Shown here piece after piece: positions 28,120-41,483 of a stretch of DNA of 64,000 nucleotides. Each line of letters opens with the position of its first letter. Positions within the stretch are counted from its first letter, which is position 1. Under the pieces are notes generated by a model. It was not told the DNA's origin and did no database searches. It saw only the letters and a program-made list of their open reading frames with translations. Source of the stretch: Chrysaora quinquecirrha (Eukaryota; Cnidaria; Scyphozoa; Semaeostomeae; Pelagiidae). The DNA lies in NCBI GenBank assembly GCA_014526335.1, contig JACTAT010000021.1, forward strand, positions 3,533,937-3,597,936, written 5' to 3'. The position numbers and the translations under genes were made by a program.

Positions 28120-30994
28120 CTATTCGCGTGATTTTAGCTTTTCTCTTGCAAGCTTCTTCTTGGATACTTTCTTCACTTCGACTTCTTCCTCTGGACGTGG
28201 CACAACTTGTTCTCGTTCAGTAAGAATCATCTCAATGTGGCAAGGACTGCTCATGTATGCTAAAAAGATAACAATTCTCTTAGACTGTATACAAGGCTAA
28301 TTTAAAAGCAGACAAACCGTGTTCTTAATCAAGAAAGGAACTTTTTCCTGGCAAATAAAATACACCTTATTACAGTAGTTATTCGAATCAAATGCAATCC
28401 AAAACTTGGGATAATCCAAATACATAATCACAGTGAAAACCAGTTGCAAACTAAAGGCTGGTTCCCCTATAGCCAAAAGTTGCTGTACCACTCCTGAGAC
28501 AGTGCTGTGACGTTTTCAGTTTTAATGGAAAAACCTCCTTACGGTGGCTCTACCGTGGTTGGAGTGACAACATAAAAAGTGGAATTTGGTTCAACGGCCC
28601 TTATGACACTTCTGCCACCAGAAGATTTCAATGAAAACATGGCACACCCGTCGGTGACGTGTCTGTGGCACTTGTAGCAAGCCAGTCAAATGTGAGGAAA
28701 TAGGAAACCTTTCTATCGCAACCACTGTCTCTGCACAGGTGCAACCGCGTCTCAGCACTGGCCCCGGCATGCATTGCTGAGACGAATATGGTACCAAACT
28801 ATACCGTTTTGACCTTGCCTCTACACTATGCTGGCACAGTTTTGACATGAATATGGTAGAAAATGAATATGATACGCTAAATGGCTTCATCTGAAAATGG
28901 CATAGTGTAAACGCCTGAATACAGTACAGTTTGATGCCGTTTTGCTGAACGAATGAGAGAAAAACAATTACTCTTTGTTCTTGTTGATATCAAAAAAAAG
29001 ATTTTAGACAAAAACCAATGACCTTGCTCATTGTATTCATTTCATACTGGCACAGTGTAAACAGGGACTCCCAATTCCCTATCCTATATGAAATCATTCC
29101 ATATTCATTTCATACCGGCTTATTGTAAACAGGGCCTTAGTAAGTATATAATTGAGGACTTACGGTTAATTCTTCCATGAGCTCTGTAAGTTCTCCTTCT
29201 CATGTATGGAGCACGGTTAACTTGAATGTGATCGATGACCAGTGAATCAACATCAAGACCCTTTAAGGAAGGACAAAGATAATTTTACAGAATTGAAGAA
29301 GCAGAAGAGGAAGCAACTATTTGCACAACAAATCAATAAAATTTTTGGGTAAGTAACAATCAATAAATAGTATATACCTTCACTTCTGCATTTGATTCTG
29401 CATTCTTAAGAAGTTGCAACAGGAACTTTGCACTCTTCTCTGGCCATCTACCTTGGGAATGTTTGTGGTTCTTGGCCTACAATTATTATGGAAAGTAATA
29501 AATAATGTGATCCAAATTTAGTCTTGCTAAAAGCATGCATTTAATCTGAATTTTAAGTCCTCAAATCTGGATGGGAGTTGTCTAAAAAACATTCGATTCA
29601 GGTTCAAAAGCTATGGAATTTTCTTCGATTCTATCTTAAACAAGGACTGCTGTATAGGTAACTTTCCGAGAAGAATTCCATCACTTGTACCCTGTTTACA
29701 GGACAAAAAACTAACCAGATCACAACCACAATCCCTTCGGATTGTGATCCCAATCCAGTCATAAATTACACCACATGAAAGTGAAAGTTGGTTAGTGATT
29801 GTGACAAATGCTTGGCTGGGTGGGAGATGGAATTTGTTGCCAACATTCAACCTGCTGTGCTGCAATGATGTTGTAACTACAAAAAAGAAGGAGGTAGTAG
29901 GCTTCCAGCCATGTTTTAGGGCTCCTAATCACAACTGAGTGATTTCTATTGCTTTCATCAAAATTGTGCAAACAAAGTTCTTCAGTGGACACAGCCCATT
30001 CTGTGGAGTACGGCAGTTCATGGCAAGATCTTGTGCATGCAGTTCAGCATATTTCCAGTGTTCTTTTCTATTGTTCTATTGTTTATCTCGTACATGCAAA
30101 TGCCATACTTTGCAGATTGGCACACAGCAAAGTTTCCATACTCACCCCGGATAATGTATTAGTACAGCAGTGGTTGTGCAGTACAGCAGTGGTTATGCAG
30201 TTCACCGCAAGATCTTGTGAATGCAGAAGTATATTTCCAGTGTTCTTTTCTATTGTCCTATTGTTTATCTTGTACATGCAAATGCCATACTTTGCAGATT
30301 GGCACACAGCAAAGTTTCCATACTCACCCCGGATAACGCATATGCAGTACAGCAGTGGTTGTGCAGTACAGCGGTGGTTGTGCAGTACAACAGAGGGGTA
30401 TTATCCCACCGCTGTACAGAACTTCCACCACTGTACTCATGGTATCCCTCTGCCAATCTGATGGTATCCGTCCACTGTATTGATGATATCCCTCCGCTGT
30501 ACTGTACAATCACCGCTGTACTGTGCATACGTTACCCACAGTGACATTGGGTCTGCATCTGGAAGGTGCTGTGGTGCAGATACTGGAGCTACTGGAAGGT
30601 GCTGTGGTGTCGTGGTGTAATCCAGCTGACTCGTGGTGTCAGGAACTCAGTGTGGTAAGGGTTCGAGCCCAGCCACGGTAGCGTCACAGCCAGGGTCAAG
30701 GTCTCACTGAGATCCAAGCGACTGGCGCTAAAACACCATTTCACTTTCATCAAATCTACTTTGCAACTACAAACTCACCTGAGCCTTTCTACCAACACCA
30801 CCACTGAATCTTCTGAAAGGAACAATTTGTTTCTTGATAACAACATCCTTGAGGTATTTATTTGCTTTTCTGATGTGCATTTTCTTTATCGCTTGGGCTG
30901 TTTCACGGGTATTCTTGAAATGCACCCTGAGGTATGAGCCTCGTGCCTTGCATGATTTTGTTGGGTTTTCTGGATCTGTACTGTAACGCGTCAT
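28120..30994 (-). CDS. Rpl17: Ribosomal protein L17 (uL22), copy 1
   Basis: RPL17 is a 60S subunit protein lining the nascent-peptide exit tunnel. Coding exons (minus order): 30994-30779, 29476-29378, 29260-29164, 28259-28120; phases match and the product is 183 residues (human 184). It begins [20 protein letters not shown], contains [33 protein letters not shown], the [20 protein letters not shown] segment and [18 protein letters not shown]. It continues [15 protein letters not shown] and ends in a Lys-rich tail. All key blocks are intact, so it looks functional. An untranslated first exon with a 5'-TOP start lies at 31453-31481. The copy 2 protein differs at only one residue (Ile53 here, Val there). 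Intron 2 carries a family 3 SINE and a repeated GTACAGCAGTGG block. Confidence 0.98.
28263..29150. other. RPL17 copy 1 intron 4, unlike that of copy 2
   Basis: Apart from about 15 bases at each end, this intron shares no obvious similarity with the matching intron of copy 2. It contains repeated CATACTGGCACAGTGTAAAC-like phrases (near 28840, 29050 and 29115), suggesting an inserted inverted-repeat element. Confidence 0.6.
30040..30540. repeat. Repeat block in RPL17 copy 1 intron 2
   Basis: A segment of about 180 bases (TTCCAGTGTTCTTTTCTATT ... CACCCCGGATAA) is tandemly duplicated (about 30052-30155 and 30232-30336). It is followed by GTACAGCAGTGGTTGTGCA units and then by inverted CCACCGCTGTAC units to 30535, so the block can fold back on itself. 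The same block is at about 34437-34925 in copy 2. Confidence 0.8.
30596..30748 (+). repeat. tRNA-derived SINE, family 3
   Basis: GTGTCGTGGTGTAATCCAGC, then GGGTTCGAGCCC (B box), then GTAGCGTCACAGCCAGGGTC and ACTGGCGCTAAAACACCATTT. It is shared by both duplication units, so it was inserted before the duplication. Confidence 0.8.
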
Positions 30995-31452
30995 GCTGAC
31001 CTCTTTCTATGAAGACAGAAATCATTCTAATCAGAAATTATTCAAGTTTGAAATCTGGTAGTGCAATCACAAACAAACATTTTAACTTAAAAAAACCCCA
31101 TTCATGCCATGTTTTTATGAATGGAGGGAGGCTTGAACCTTTTCTAGACTTCAACAAACCAACCTGCCCCGATTATCCTAAATTGAGAAAATTGCGGCTG
31201 ATAACAAATATGTCGACAGTAGGATTGTGATTATAAACGTGCGACACTTAGGCTTTGTCACCGCAATGGTTGACAAACTTAGGCCCAACGCAAAATGACT
31301 CTGTTTGCCGGTATCACAATCTCATTAAGTTAAATAATCTGCTTAAATTACGGCATGAACATTGAGGATCTACAAGGGCTAATTATTTTCCCTCTGAGGA
31401 TCAAGATGTTATGAAAATACAAAGATATAAAATGCATATTCTCTCCACTCAC

Positions 31453-31481
31453 CGCTACTTTTCGGAGGACATAAAAAGAGG
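31453..31481 (-). promoter_or_regulatory. Untranslated exon 1 of RPL17 copy 1, with 5'-TOP start
   Basis: On the minus strand CCTCTTTTTATGTCC leads to GTAGCG followed by a GTGAGT donor. The pyrimidine tract starting with C is the terminal oligopyrimidine signature of ribosomal protein mRNAs (established). The start near 31481 is inferred from it. The same exon is at 35839-35867 in copy 2. Confidence 0.65.
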
Positions 31482-31639
31482 CTTCGCAATGCCAAATGAG
31501 AACGAGAAAGAGAGTGAGACCGCTGACCAATTTAACTGTCTCCGCGGGCGTGCGCAGGTTTGATTGCATTGTTTTGGCGCGAGTTGTCCAGGATGAGAAG
31601 CTGTGGCACCAAATGAGAGCACTAATTTCTGCTTTAAAG
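31482..31639. promoter_or_regulatory. Duplicated bidirectional promoter (orphan half)
   Basis: This matches 35868-36025, which lies between RPL17 copy 2 and the nucleoplasmin-like gene. It includes a GC-rich stretch near 31545-31560 and a plus-strand donor context, CTTTAAAG followed by GT at 31640. In unit 1 no nucleoplasmin-like exon follows, so any plus-strand transcript from it would be an orphan. Confidence 0.45.
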
Positions 31640-32278
31640 GTTTGCCATATTTTGTTGTAAATATTTGTTACTCAACTTGTTCTTCTTTCATTCTAACCTT
31701 AATTTGTGTCTGCTTGTTGCTAATTGTGAAGTTAAGGCAACACCAATGTGGGTGAGGTGAAAAATGGCCTAGCCAGGGCCTAAATGGGCCTATATTGAAC
31801 TGGCCTTTTAACCTTCGTGATGTGACAATTCCCTGCTGGCATCAATTATTTCTTTTGGAGAAGTGAACAACTTTTTTATGTTTTCAATACAATTTTGTTT
31901 TCCCTCTTGATCAAAGTGCTCCTCGAATCTGTCTATCCAGCCCCCACCATGTTGCGAGGTCTCGAATAATACCATGGCAAGCACTTGAATTAAGATTAAT
32001 ACGAATTCAGTAAAATTGTTAAAACGCTTTTGGTTTAAAGGCACGTCATGCTGCGAATAAAAGTGTGACTTCACGATTGCCACCAAACATCAACCTTCTT
32101 TTCTGTCAGGTCCCAAAAATTTTGTGGCACAAGTTGTGTGAAAAGTCGTTTTGATTTTTGACATCAGTTTTCTGGATGTTTGGTCTCGTTTGCGATATAC
32201 AGGTTAAATTTAAGGAACTTGAATTTCTTTGTCAAGAAATAAACAACAAAGTAAAAATTTTTTTCACGATTTGCATAA

Positions 32279-32284
32279 TTTATT
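32279..32284 (-). terminator. Polyadenylation signal of RPL17 copy 2
   Basis: AATAAA on the minus strand, 17 bases beyond the stop codon, at the same distance as in copy 1. Confidence 0.75.
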
Positions 32285-32300
32285 AACAGATGATTTCAGT

Positions 32301-35390
<3,090 letters not shown>

Positions 35391-35838
35391 GCTGACCTCT
35401 TTCTATGAAGACAGAAATCATTCTAATCAGAAATTATTCAAGTTTGAAATCTGGTAGTGCAATCACAAACACACATTTTGACTTAAAAAAACCCCATCCA
35501 TGCCATGTTTTTATGAATGGAGGGAGGCTTGAACCTTTTCTAGACTTTAACAAACCATCCTGCCCCAATTATCCTATATTGAGAAATTTGCGGCTGATAA
35601 CAAATATGTCGACAGTAGGGTTGTGATTATACTGTAGGTCTTTGTCACCACATTGGTTGACAAACTTAGGCCCAACGCAAAATGACTCTGTTAGCCGGTA
35701 TCACAGTCTCGTTAAGTTAAATAATCTGCTTAAATTACGGTATGAACATTGAAGATTTACAAGGGCTAATTATTTTCCCCTGAGGATCAAGATGTTATGA
35801 AAATACGAAGATATAAAATGCATATTTTCTCCACTCAC

Positions 35839-35867
35839 CGCTACTTTTCTGAGGACATAAAAAGAGG
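35839..35867 (-). promoter_or_regulatory. Untranslated exon 1 of RPL17 copy 2, with 5'-TOP start
   Basis: Minus strand CCTCTTTTTATGTCCTC ... GTAGCG followed by GTGAGT, the same arrangement as copy 1 with one base change. The transcription start near 35867 is inferred from the TOP tract. Confidence 0.65.
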
Positions 35868-36025
35868 CTTCGCAAAGCCAAATGAGAACGAGAAAGAGAG
35901 TCAGACCGCTGACCAATTTAACTGTCTCCGCGGGCGCGCGCAGGTTTGATTGCATTGTTTTGGCGCGAGTTGTCCAGGATGAGAAACTGTGGCACCAAAT
36001 GAGAGCACTAATTTCTGCTTTAAAG
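35868..36025. promoter_or_regulatory. Probable bidirectional promoter, RPL17 copy 2 / nucleoplasmin-like gene
   Basis: The RPL17 TOP start (minus) and a plausible plus-strand untranslated exon ending CTGCTTTAAAG followed by GTATCT at 36025 flank a GC-rich stretch containing GCGGGCGCGCGCAGG. The plus exon would splice to the acceptor at 36242-36243 just before the nucleoplasmin-like ATG. The arrangement is inferred from splice signals only. Confidence 0.45.
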
Positions 36026-36265
36026 GTATCTATTGCCATATTTTGTTGTAAATATTTGTTACTCAACTTGTTCTTCTTTCATTCTAACCTTAATTTGTGT
36101 CTGCTTGTTGCTAATTGTGAAGTTAAGGCAACACCATGTGGGTGAGGTGAAAAATGGCCTAGTCAGGGCCTAAATGGGCCTATATTGAACTGGCCTTTTA
36201 ACCTTCGTGATGTGACAAACGTCTCTTTCTTTTTGTTATTCAGACTAACTGAAGATAAAGGCAAA

Positions 36266-39200
36266 ATGTTTTGGGGTAAGTATATGATCTGATAATCCAA
36301 AAGCCTACAAAACAGGCATTTCACATAATTAAGAAAGACCCACCTGGATCTTGGATGAGAGGCAGGGCTTTTATCAGGACGTTTTGCCCAGCCACCGATT
36401 CGCCCAACTCCCTTTCGCCCAACCTGCTAAGACGTTTTGCCCAAGCCATCATGGTCGTTTCACCCAACCTGAAATGACACAGGTAACTTCTTCCCTATAG
36501 TTTGTCAATTATTTGATCAATAACATTGGGGGTTCTGCCCCCAAACCCCAGATTATCACCTTGGTGACTGTTTTAGCGATAAGGCAAGTGATGAATAGCA
36601 AATAATTTAGTTAGGTGAAACGACCAAGAATGTTGGTTAATCAAAGTAGTATGGTATTGTGTAGTTAGCATAATAAATGATAATGCTAAGCAAACTCTGT
36701 TGTTTCTAGGTATAACACTAGAAAATGGCAAAGTCTACAGCCAAATTGTTGAGCAGTCATTTCATATCTCTATGGCTGCACTTGGTTTTGAAAATCTAAC
36801 AACAGAGCCAACAACAGTTATGGTGGAATGTGAGAAAGCTGATTACGCTCTTTGTACTTTACAAGCTGGTAAGATTCCACAGCAACCGCTTGATCTCAAT
36901 TTCACTGAAGGAGAAGAAGTCAAGTTTTTTCTAGAAGGAGATGGTGGTGTCGTACATCTTACAGGTAAATCTTAAGCCATGGCTTAACTAGGAGACATGT
37001 CTTAAACAACATTGTATTCAGTGTGTCTCTCAAGGTGGCTAAACATGTGAGTGACAGGCAAACAACGCCCAGGTTGTTGAGACCTGGACAGCTGAGTTTG
37101 TTTGACTTTTGTAGGGTTTAGCTGTGGCTAAACCAGAAGTCAAGTTGCAGGTGACAGGTATTCTGTGTGTCTCCCAGGTTGGCTTAACTTTGGAGGCTTT
37201 CAACACTTTTTTGAGCCTCCAAACCACAACCTGCAAAGTGTGACCTATCCCACTTTGCTTTGTTGACCCTGATTCCCCAGTTTTGTGTTGCAATATGGGA
37301 GCAAACCTTGCAGTGGAATGGAACCAGTGTGGGTCCAACAGGTGATAAGAAAAGTGTCATGGTTTTCCAGTTTTTTACCCCTTTAAAATTTTTATAAAGG
37401 GTGTTTCCCCCATTTTCTGCTGAAGTTGAAGTAAAGGGTGTGGTCCCTAGAAATGTTTCAGGGGGCTCTGCCTCTCTGACCCCTGTGAACCTGTTTCTAA
37501 CCCCCAACTTTTTAACCCTGGCTTCATGCCTGGATTAGATATCCCCCACTGTACTGAATATATCTCTCTGTACTGCATATTCCCTAGCAAACTGTTAAGA
37601 ATTGCTAACCTTTGAATTGCTTTGTACAACATTTTAGGTTATCTTCTTGAGACACCAAGAGAATATGAGTTTGATGAAGATGGATTGGATGATTTACTGA
37701 GCAGTGAAGAAGAGGAAGAAGAAGAAGCTACTTCATCAGATGAAAGTGAACAAGATGAAATAGAGGCTAAGAATCCAGCCATAGACTCTTCAGATGAAAT
37801 GGAGGTTGTTGGCTCCTGTGATTTCAAACTTGAAGAAAAGGCACAGAATAAGAAAGGTAATCGGGACAATGATGACGATGATGAAGATGATGAAAGTGAT
37901 GATGATGATAGTGATGACATTGATGCAGAAGTTTCTTGGCAGCAAGCGTTAACAGGTATGTGGACTAATAGAGTACCAAACTCGTGAAAGGTTTTGCAAC
38001 ATCACAATGTGCTTTCAGGTCAGGGTGCGGTCTCTGTGGCGCAGTCGTTAGCTTGCTGGACTTACAACGAAAATGTTGTGGGTTCGAGCCACGGTCTTTC
38101 CACTTGTGTTGCAGAGATAATAACCTTGGGCAAGTTGTTAACACAAATGTGCCTCTCTCCACCCAGGTGTATATATGGGTACCTGGTTGGTAGTTATGAG
38201 CGCCGTGTGTGGCTGCACCCTGCTATATGCTAATGCATCCAGACCAGGGGTAAAGTGTAAAGTCGACTGAGTAGCCCTAGGCTAGTAGTAGACTCAAAAA
38301 CGGCAACTTTACTTTTTTTTAATTTCACATAGACTATCAAAGGAGTGTCGGGGACCAACCTGATAGGTAGACTTATTACATTTGTTGTAGTCTATGCTCC
38401 TCCACACTCCACCATTTCGCTCCAACTACGCTCCACTCTGAGGAAACAGCTGTATGTTGTTGTAGTTGTTAGAAACTGTTTCCTAAAGAGTGGGAGGAAA
38501 GTAATAAGTCTACCTAATAGGCAGCTCTTGCTCTTTCGCCTGACACCCCTCAGAGAAAAACGACAAAAGCAGACTGAAACAATTGACTGAGGTGGAATTT
38601 ATACCCAAATGCGGATTGATGACTACGAAAAAGTGATGCTGGATTGGGATTGCATTTTGAACACCATGCTCACGACTCAAGACTTCTGCCTTATTCAGTT
38701 CTTTCGGTCTGTTTCTGACGTTTATACTCTGAAGAGCGTTAGACGAGAAACGCTTTTAGGTATACCTATAATGTTTCGTATTTTTGAATATTTGTTTTTT
38801 TTGTTACGATATTTTTATAAGCAACTTGGGATTTTGGTCAGATCTCAAGTTGCTTTTTTTTGGCCAAAATGTGGATCTATAGTTGCTTAATGGTTGCTTA
38901 ATTTTATTCAACTAATGTTCGTAATTATATATGTAAGAAGGGAAATTAAAAAAAAGAAGTCATTTTTTTCGGTCGTTCAGTACGCTTCGCAGTTTTTTTT
39001 TATTAGAGTTTTATTTCTTTTGTTTTAATAGCGTGTTTTTATTGTTTCATAGAGCAATCTCTTTCTATTTACGTGAGAAGTTAAATTTTTGTGCTGCTTA
39101 AGATTATATTTGTACAAAACTGAAGTTGCTTAATAATTTTTCAAATCCTGGTCAGTTGCTTATAAATGAGTTTCTTATAAAAAAATCGTTTACTGAGAAT

Positions 39201-39519
39201 TATTGTCATTCTGTTTTTGACAGGTAATCTGAACGACGACGAAGACTTGTCAGAATGTGACGACAATGAATGGGATCCGAAGAAAGCATCAAAACGAAGT
39301 AAGAGGAAAGTTAATATTAAGAAAGCAAAGCAGAAAGCCCGGCAGCCAATTAGTAAGACTTTAGTTGAATTGATGGACATTGCTGATGATAGTGAAGAGA
39401 GTAGTGATGAGGACTGGGCACCACAAACTGATAATAAAACAGACACATCAATAGAAAATACTGAAGTTAATGAATCTCAGCATAAAAGTATCAATAACGT
39501 TAATGATAGTTCTAGTTAA
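36266..39519 (+). CDS. Nucleoplasmin-like domain acidic nuclear protein (FKBP39/46-type N-terminus)
   Basis: Exons: 36266-36275, 36710-36964, 37638-37955, 39224-39519; all four phases match (G|GT at each junction); 292 residues. The N-terminus MFWGITLENGKVYSQIVEQS, followed by FHISMAALGFEN, is the nucleoplasmin-like fold found at the start of insect and fungal nuclear FKBPs. It includes FTEGEEVKFFLEGDGGVVHLTGYL (described here as residues about 74-97). Long acidic Glu and Asp/Ser tracts follow (about 105-200), then a Lys/Arg-rich stretch (KKASKRSKRKVNIKKAKQK) and a further acidic tail. No FKBP peptidyl-prolyl isomerase domain is present before the stop at 39517-39519. The likely role is a histone or basic-protein chaperone in the nucleus, inferred from fold and charge pattern. 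A truncated FKBP gene is the alternative. Confidence 0.83.
36355..36475. repeat. Short TTTCGCCCAAC-type repeat
   Basis: Variants of GTTTYGCCCAACC occur about five times in 120 bases (for example CGTTTTGCCCAGCC, CTTTCGCCCAACC, CGTTTCACCCAACC) in intron 1 of the nucleoplasmin-like gene. Confidence 0.65.
36972..37190. mobile_element. Family A element, degenerate copy 5
   Basis: It starts TTAAGCCATGGCTTAACTAGG and contains TGTGTCTCTCAAGGTGGC. A second partial piece (GCTGTGGCTAAACCAGAAGT) begins near 37122. It lies immediately after exon 2 of the nucleoplasmin-like gene. Confidence 0.6.
38027..38310 (+). repeat. tRNA-derived SINE, family 2, long copy
   Basis: GGTCTCTGTGGCGCAGTCGT (A-box region) and GTGGGTTCGAGCCACGGTCT (B box) form a tRNA-like head. 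A body follows that includes AACCTTGGGCAAGTTGTTAA and CACCCAGGTGTATATATGGG, ending in a T-rich tail. The head and first body part recur at 46764-46880. Confidence 0.85.
38362..38518. mobile_element. Family F element (TAGACTTATTACA ends), copy 1
   Basis: GTAGACTTATTACATTTGTT on the left and GGAAAGTAATAAGTCTACCT on the right are inverted repeats. Related ends occur at 50586, 60246 and 61508. Confidence 0.6.
38800..39195. mobile_element. Family B-like element, degenerate
   Basis: ATTTTTATAAGCAACTTGGG at the left and GAGTTTCTTATAAAAAAATC at the right, with TAAGCAACTT/AAGTTGCTTA phrases between. The termini are too eroded for firm borders. Confidence 0.45.
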
Positions 39520-39609
39520 AAGTTTTAAAACCGTTTTGTTGATGCTTGAGGGCTCTAAGGTTCTAAGAATTAATCGTTGTTCGAGGAGTTTTTCGGTGAA
39601 TTTTTTGAA

Positions 39610-40066
39610 CTGAGGCCCTGGCAAAACGATCAAACAGACTCGTAGTTTTCGCTCCTTAGCCCAATCTGATTTCGATAGGTCGCTCGTCAGAACCACTCTG
39701 AGCATTAGACCATCCAATTCAATTTTTTAGTAAGTAGTTGTTGCAGTTGCTAAAGACTTCCGTTGCTGTTTGCGAAGAGTGGGACTTATGTAATGAGTCT
39801 AACACAGTTTATCAAACGTTCGAGATTTGCTTTTCATGAAATGTTTGATCGTTTGGCCACGTCACTAAACATTGCTTGACGAGCAGAATTCGCTGATCAA
39901 TGTTAGCTGTTCGCAAGCAAATAATGTTAGACGAATAGTGTTTAGCGACGTGACCAAACGGCCAGGCATGCTTAAAAATCAAGTCTCGAATGTTTGAGTG
40001 GTTAACCATTTTGTTTGACAAGAAAATTTCAGGTGGTTCACAAACAGTGTTTGATTGTTTGACCGG
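39610..40066. mobile_element. Family E element (CCTGGCCAAACGATCAAAC ends), copy 1
   Basis: It contains GGCCCTGGCAAAACGATCAA, AATGTTTGATCGTTTGGCCA and GTTTGATTGTTTGACCGGGG, phrases characteristic of this repeat. It is degenerate and interrupted by a family F-like piece near 39730. Confidence 0.5.
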
Positions 40067-40937
40067 GGGTTAAAATATAGTTAAAAAGCTGTTTGTTACG
40101 ATTTTGTGAAAGGAACTTGCTAATTATGTTGCCCCCGTAAGCAAACCTTGCTTTTCAAAGTTCTAAACTTAAGTGTTAAAGCAAAGCTAAATCTTTTAAA
40201 ACTGTTTTAGTCCATGAGATCGCACTCTCACTCGTTTTGTAACGAATTTGTCTACATTAGCTGCAAATAAAATTTTATAACCCTTGAGAAAATAAGCGGC
40301 AGTTCGAATTTAGAATAAGCTAAATTTTTTGCTCTTGTTTCTCTACTTCATTTCTAACCAAGAGGTCATAGGGGAGACAGAAAACCGTTAAACCGCCAAT
40401 TTTTGAACAGCCATGCCCAACAACCACCTCCTAATCCTTCTTCAATCTTTAAATTGGCCATTAGTAGGCTGAGGTGGATAAAAAGCTGAAGTTATTAATG
40501 CTAACAGTTTTGCCCATGATAGTTACGTTTTGTATACGTAAAGTTTGATGTTACAGACCTATTAAGCTTATTAATTTGTTGACCATTAGAAGATTTTTAT
40601 CAAAAACGTGGTTTTCGATAAAGCAATGTTTTGTGTTTATCTGCTTCGTTGTCCTCTTAAGACAAAATTGTTTCCTCCAGTAGCTTTGATGATGAATTGG
40701 GAACAACATTTTCCGTTTCGGGATTCATTTTCTCTTCCGAAGATGAAAAATCTTGAAGCAATCAAGAAAGCTCTATTCGTTGAAGCAGCAGCTGGCAGCT
40801 ATAAAGCGGATGTGGACCTGCAGCTTGTGCCCAAAACTGATAACCTAGAAATACCCTGGGAATTGAATCACCGACCTCGCAGCTGAGTTGACTGTATGCT
40901 TTTAAAAAGTGGTTTTCAACGAAATTCGAACCAAGGA

Positions 40938-41227
40938 CTTAAGCTATGGCTAAACTAGGAGACTTGTTGCGCGCGACATTGTACTCGGCATGTTTCCGAT
41001 GGTGGCTAGGGTGGCTAAACTTGTCAGCGACAAACGAGCAACATGACTCCTTGGTCATTTGCTTGTCGCGGAGACAAGTAATATTTCTGTTGTCTCCCAG
41101 AAACATTTGCGTGTCTCTTGCTACAAATTTTGCAGTGCTCTACAAAGTTTCCGAGGTGGCTAAACTAGGAGGCACCGAGGGGACATCAATGTCGCACGAC
41201 ATGTCTCCTAGTTTGGACAGGCCTTAA
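40938..41227. mobile_element. Family A inverted-repeat element, copy 6 (best preserved)
   Basis: It starts TTAAGCTATGGCTAAACTAG and ends ATGTCTCCTAGTTTGGACAG then GCCTTAA, with the full interior (TCTCCCAGAAACATTTGCGT; GAGGTGGCTAAACTAGGAGG). Length is about 290 bases with TTAA at both borders. Confidence 0.85.
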
Positions 41228-41483
41228 AGAGTGTGGGGTTGTTTCCCAAGTACGAGTTCTTGTCACTTTTGTTTTGATTTTGCTGACAATTGTCAATACC
41301 TAGCCTCTCTTTGAATTACAAACTCGAGGCCATAACTGAGCAATCAAAGCTAATGACTCATGCCCAGACCCCGAATCAATGTTGTGGAATGGTAAATTTC
41401 ACAGATCGCAGGTGTTTGAATGGCGTCGTTACGGGGCGAAAATTAAGCAAATAAAGTCAAAAGTTATTAATTTTACTTCGAAA

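Larger units (their letters stand above)
27749..31829. repeat. Tandem segmental duplication, unit 1
   Basis: It is homologous in direct orientation to 31898-36220. The left border is at TTCCCTCTTGATCAAAG, and the right border at GACCTTCGTGATGTGACAA-type sequence (AACCTTCGTGATGTGACAA), after which the flanks differ. Each unit contains a full RPL17 gene. The units diverge completely within RPL17 intron 4 (28275-29145 against 32455-33415). Confidence 0.93.
39520..41483. other. Intergenic region between nucleoplasmin-like gene and Homer
   Basis: AATAAA at 40266-40271 could end the nucleoplasmin-like transcript. A family E element (39610-40066) and a full family A element (40938-41227) are present. 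The open frame 40608-40886 shows no recognised domain. The Homer promoter should lie near the right end, but no core element is evident. Confidence 0.5.

Noticed and set aside
29860..29970. Possible box C/D snoRNA in RPL17 copy 1 intron 2 (TTGATGAAA on minus)
   Set aside because: No convincing box D or terminal stem, and the TGATGA box is not conserved in copy 2.
30767..30994. Short 75-residue RPL17-like protein ending VSL
   Set aside because: The last residues are intron read-through; the exon ends at the GTGAGT donor at 30778.
38027..38110. Functional tRNA gene
   Set aside because: A and B boxes are present, but the cloverleaf is incomplete and the sequence belongs to a dispersed SINE with a second copy at 46764.
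40608..40886. Candidate gene upstream of Homer
   Set aside because: Ordinary composition but no domain, no splice-compatible neighbour and no support beyond one open frame.
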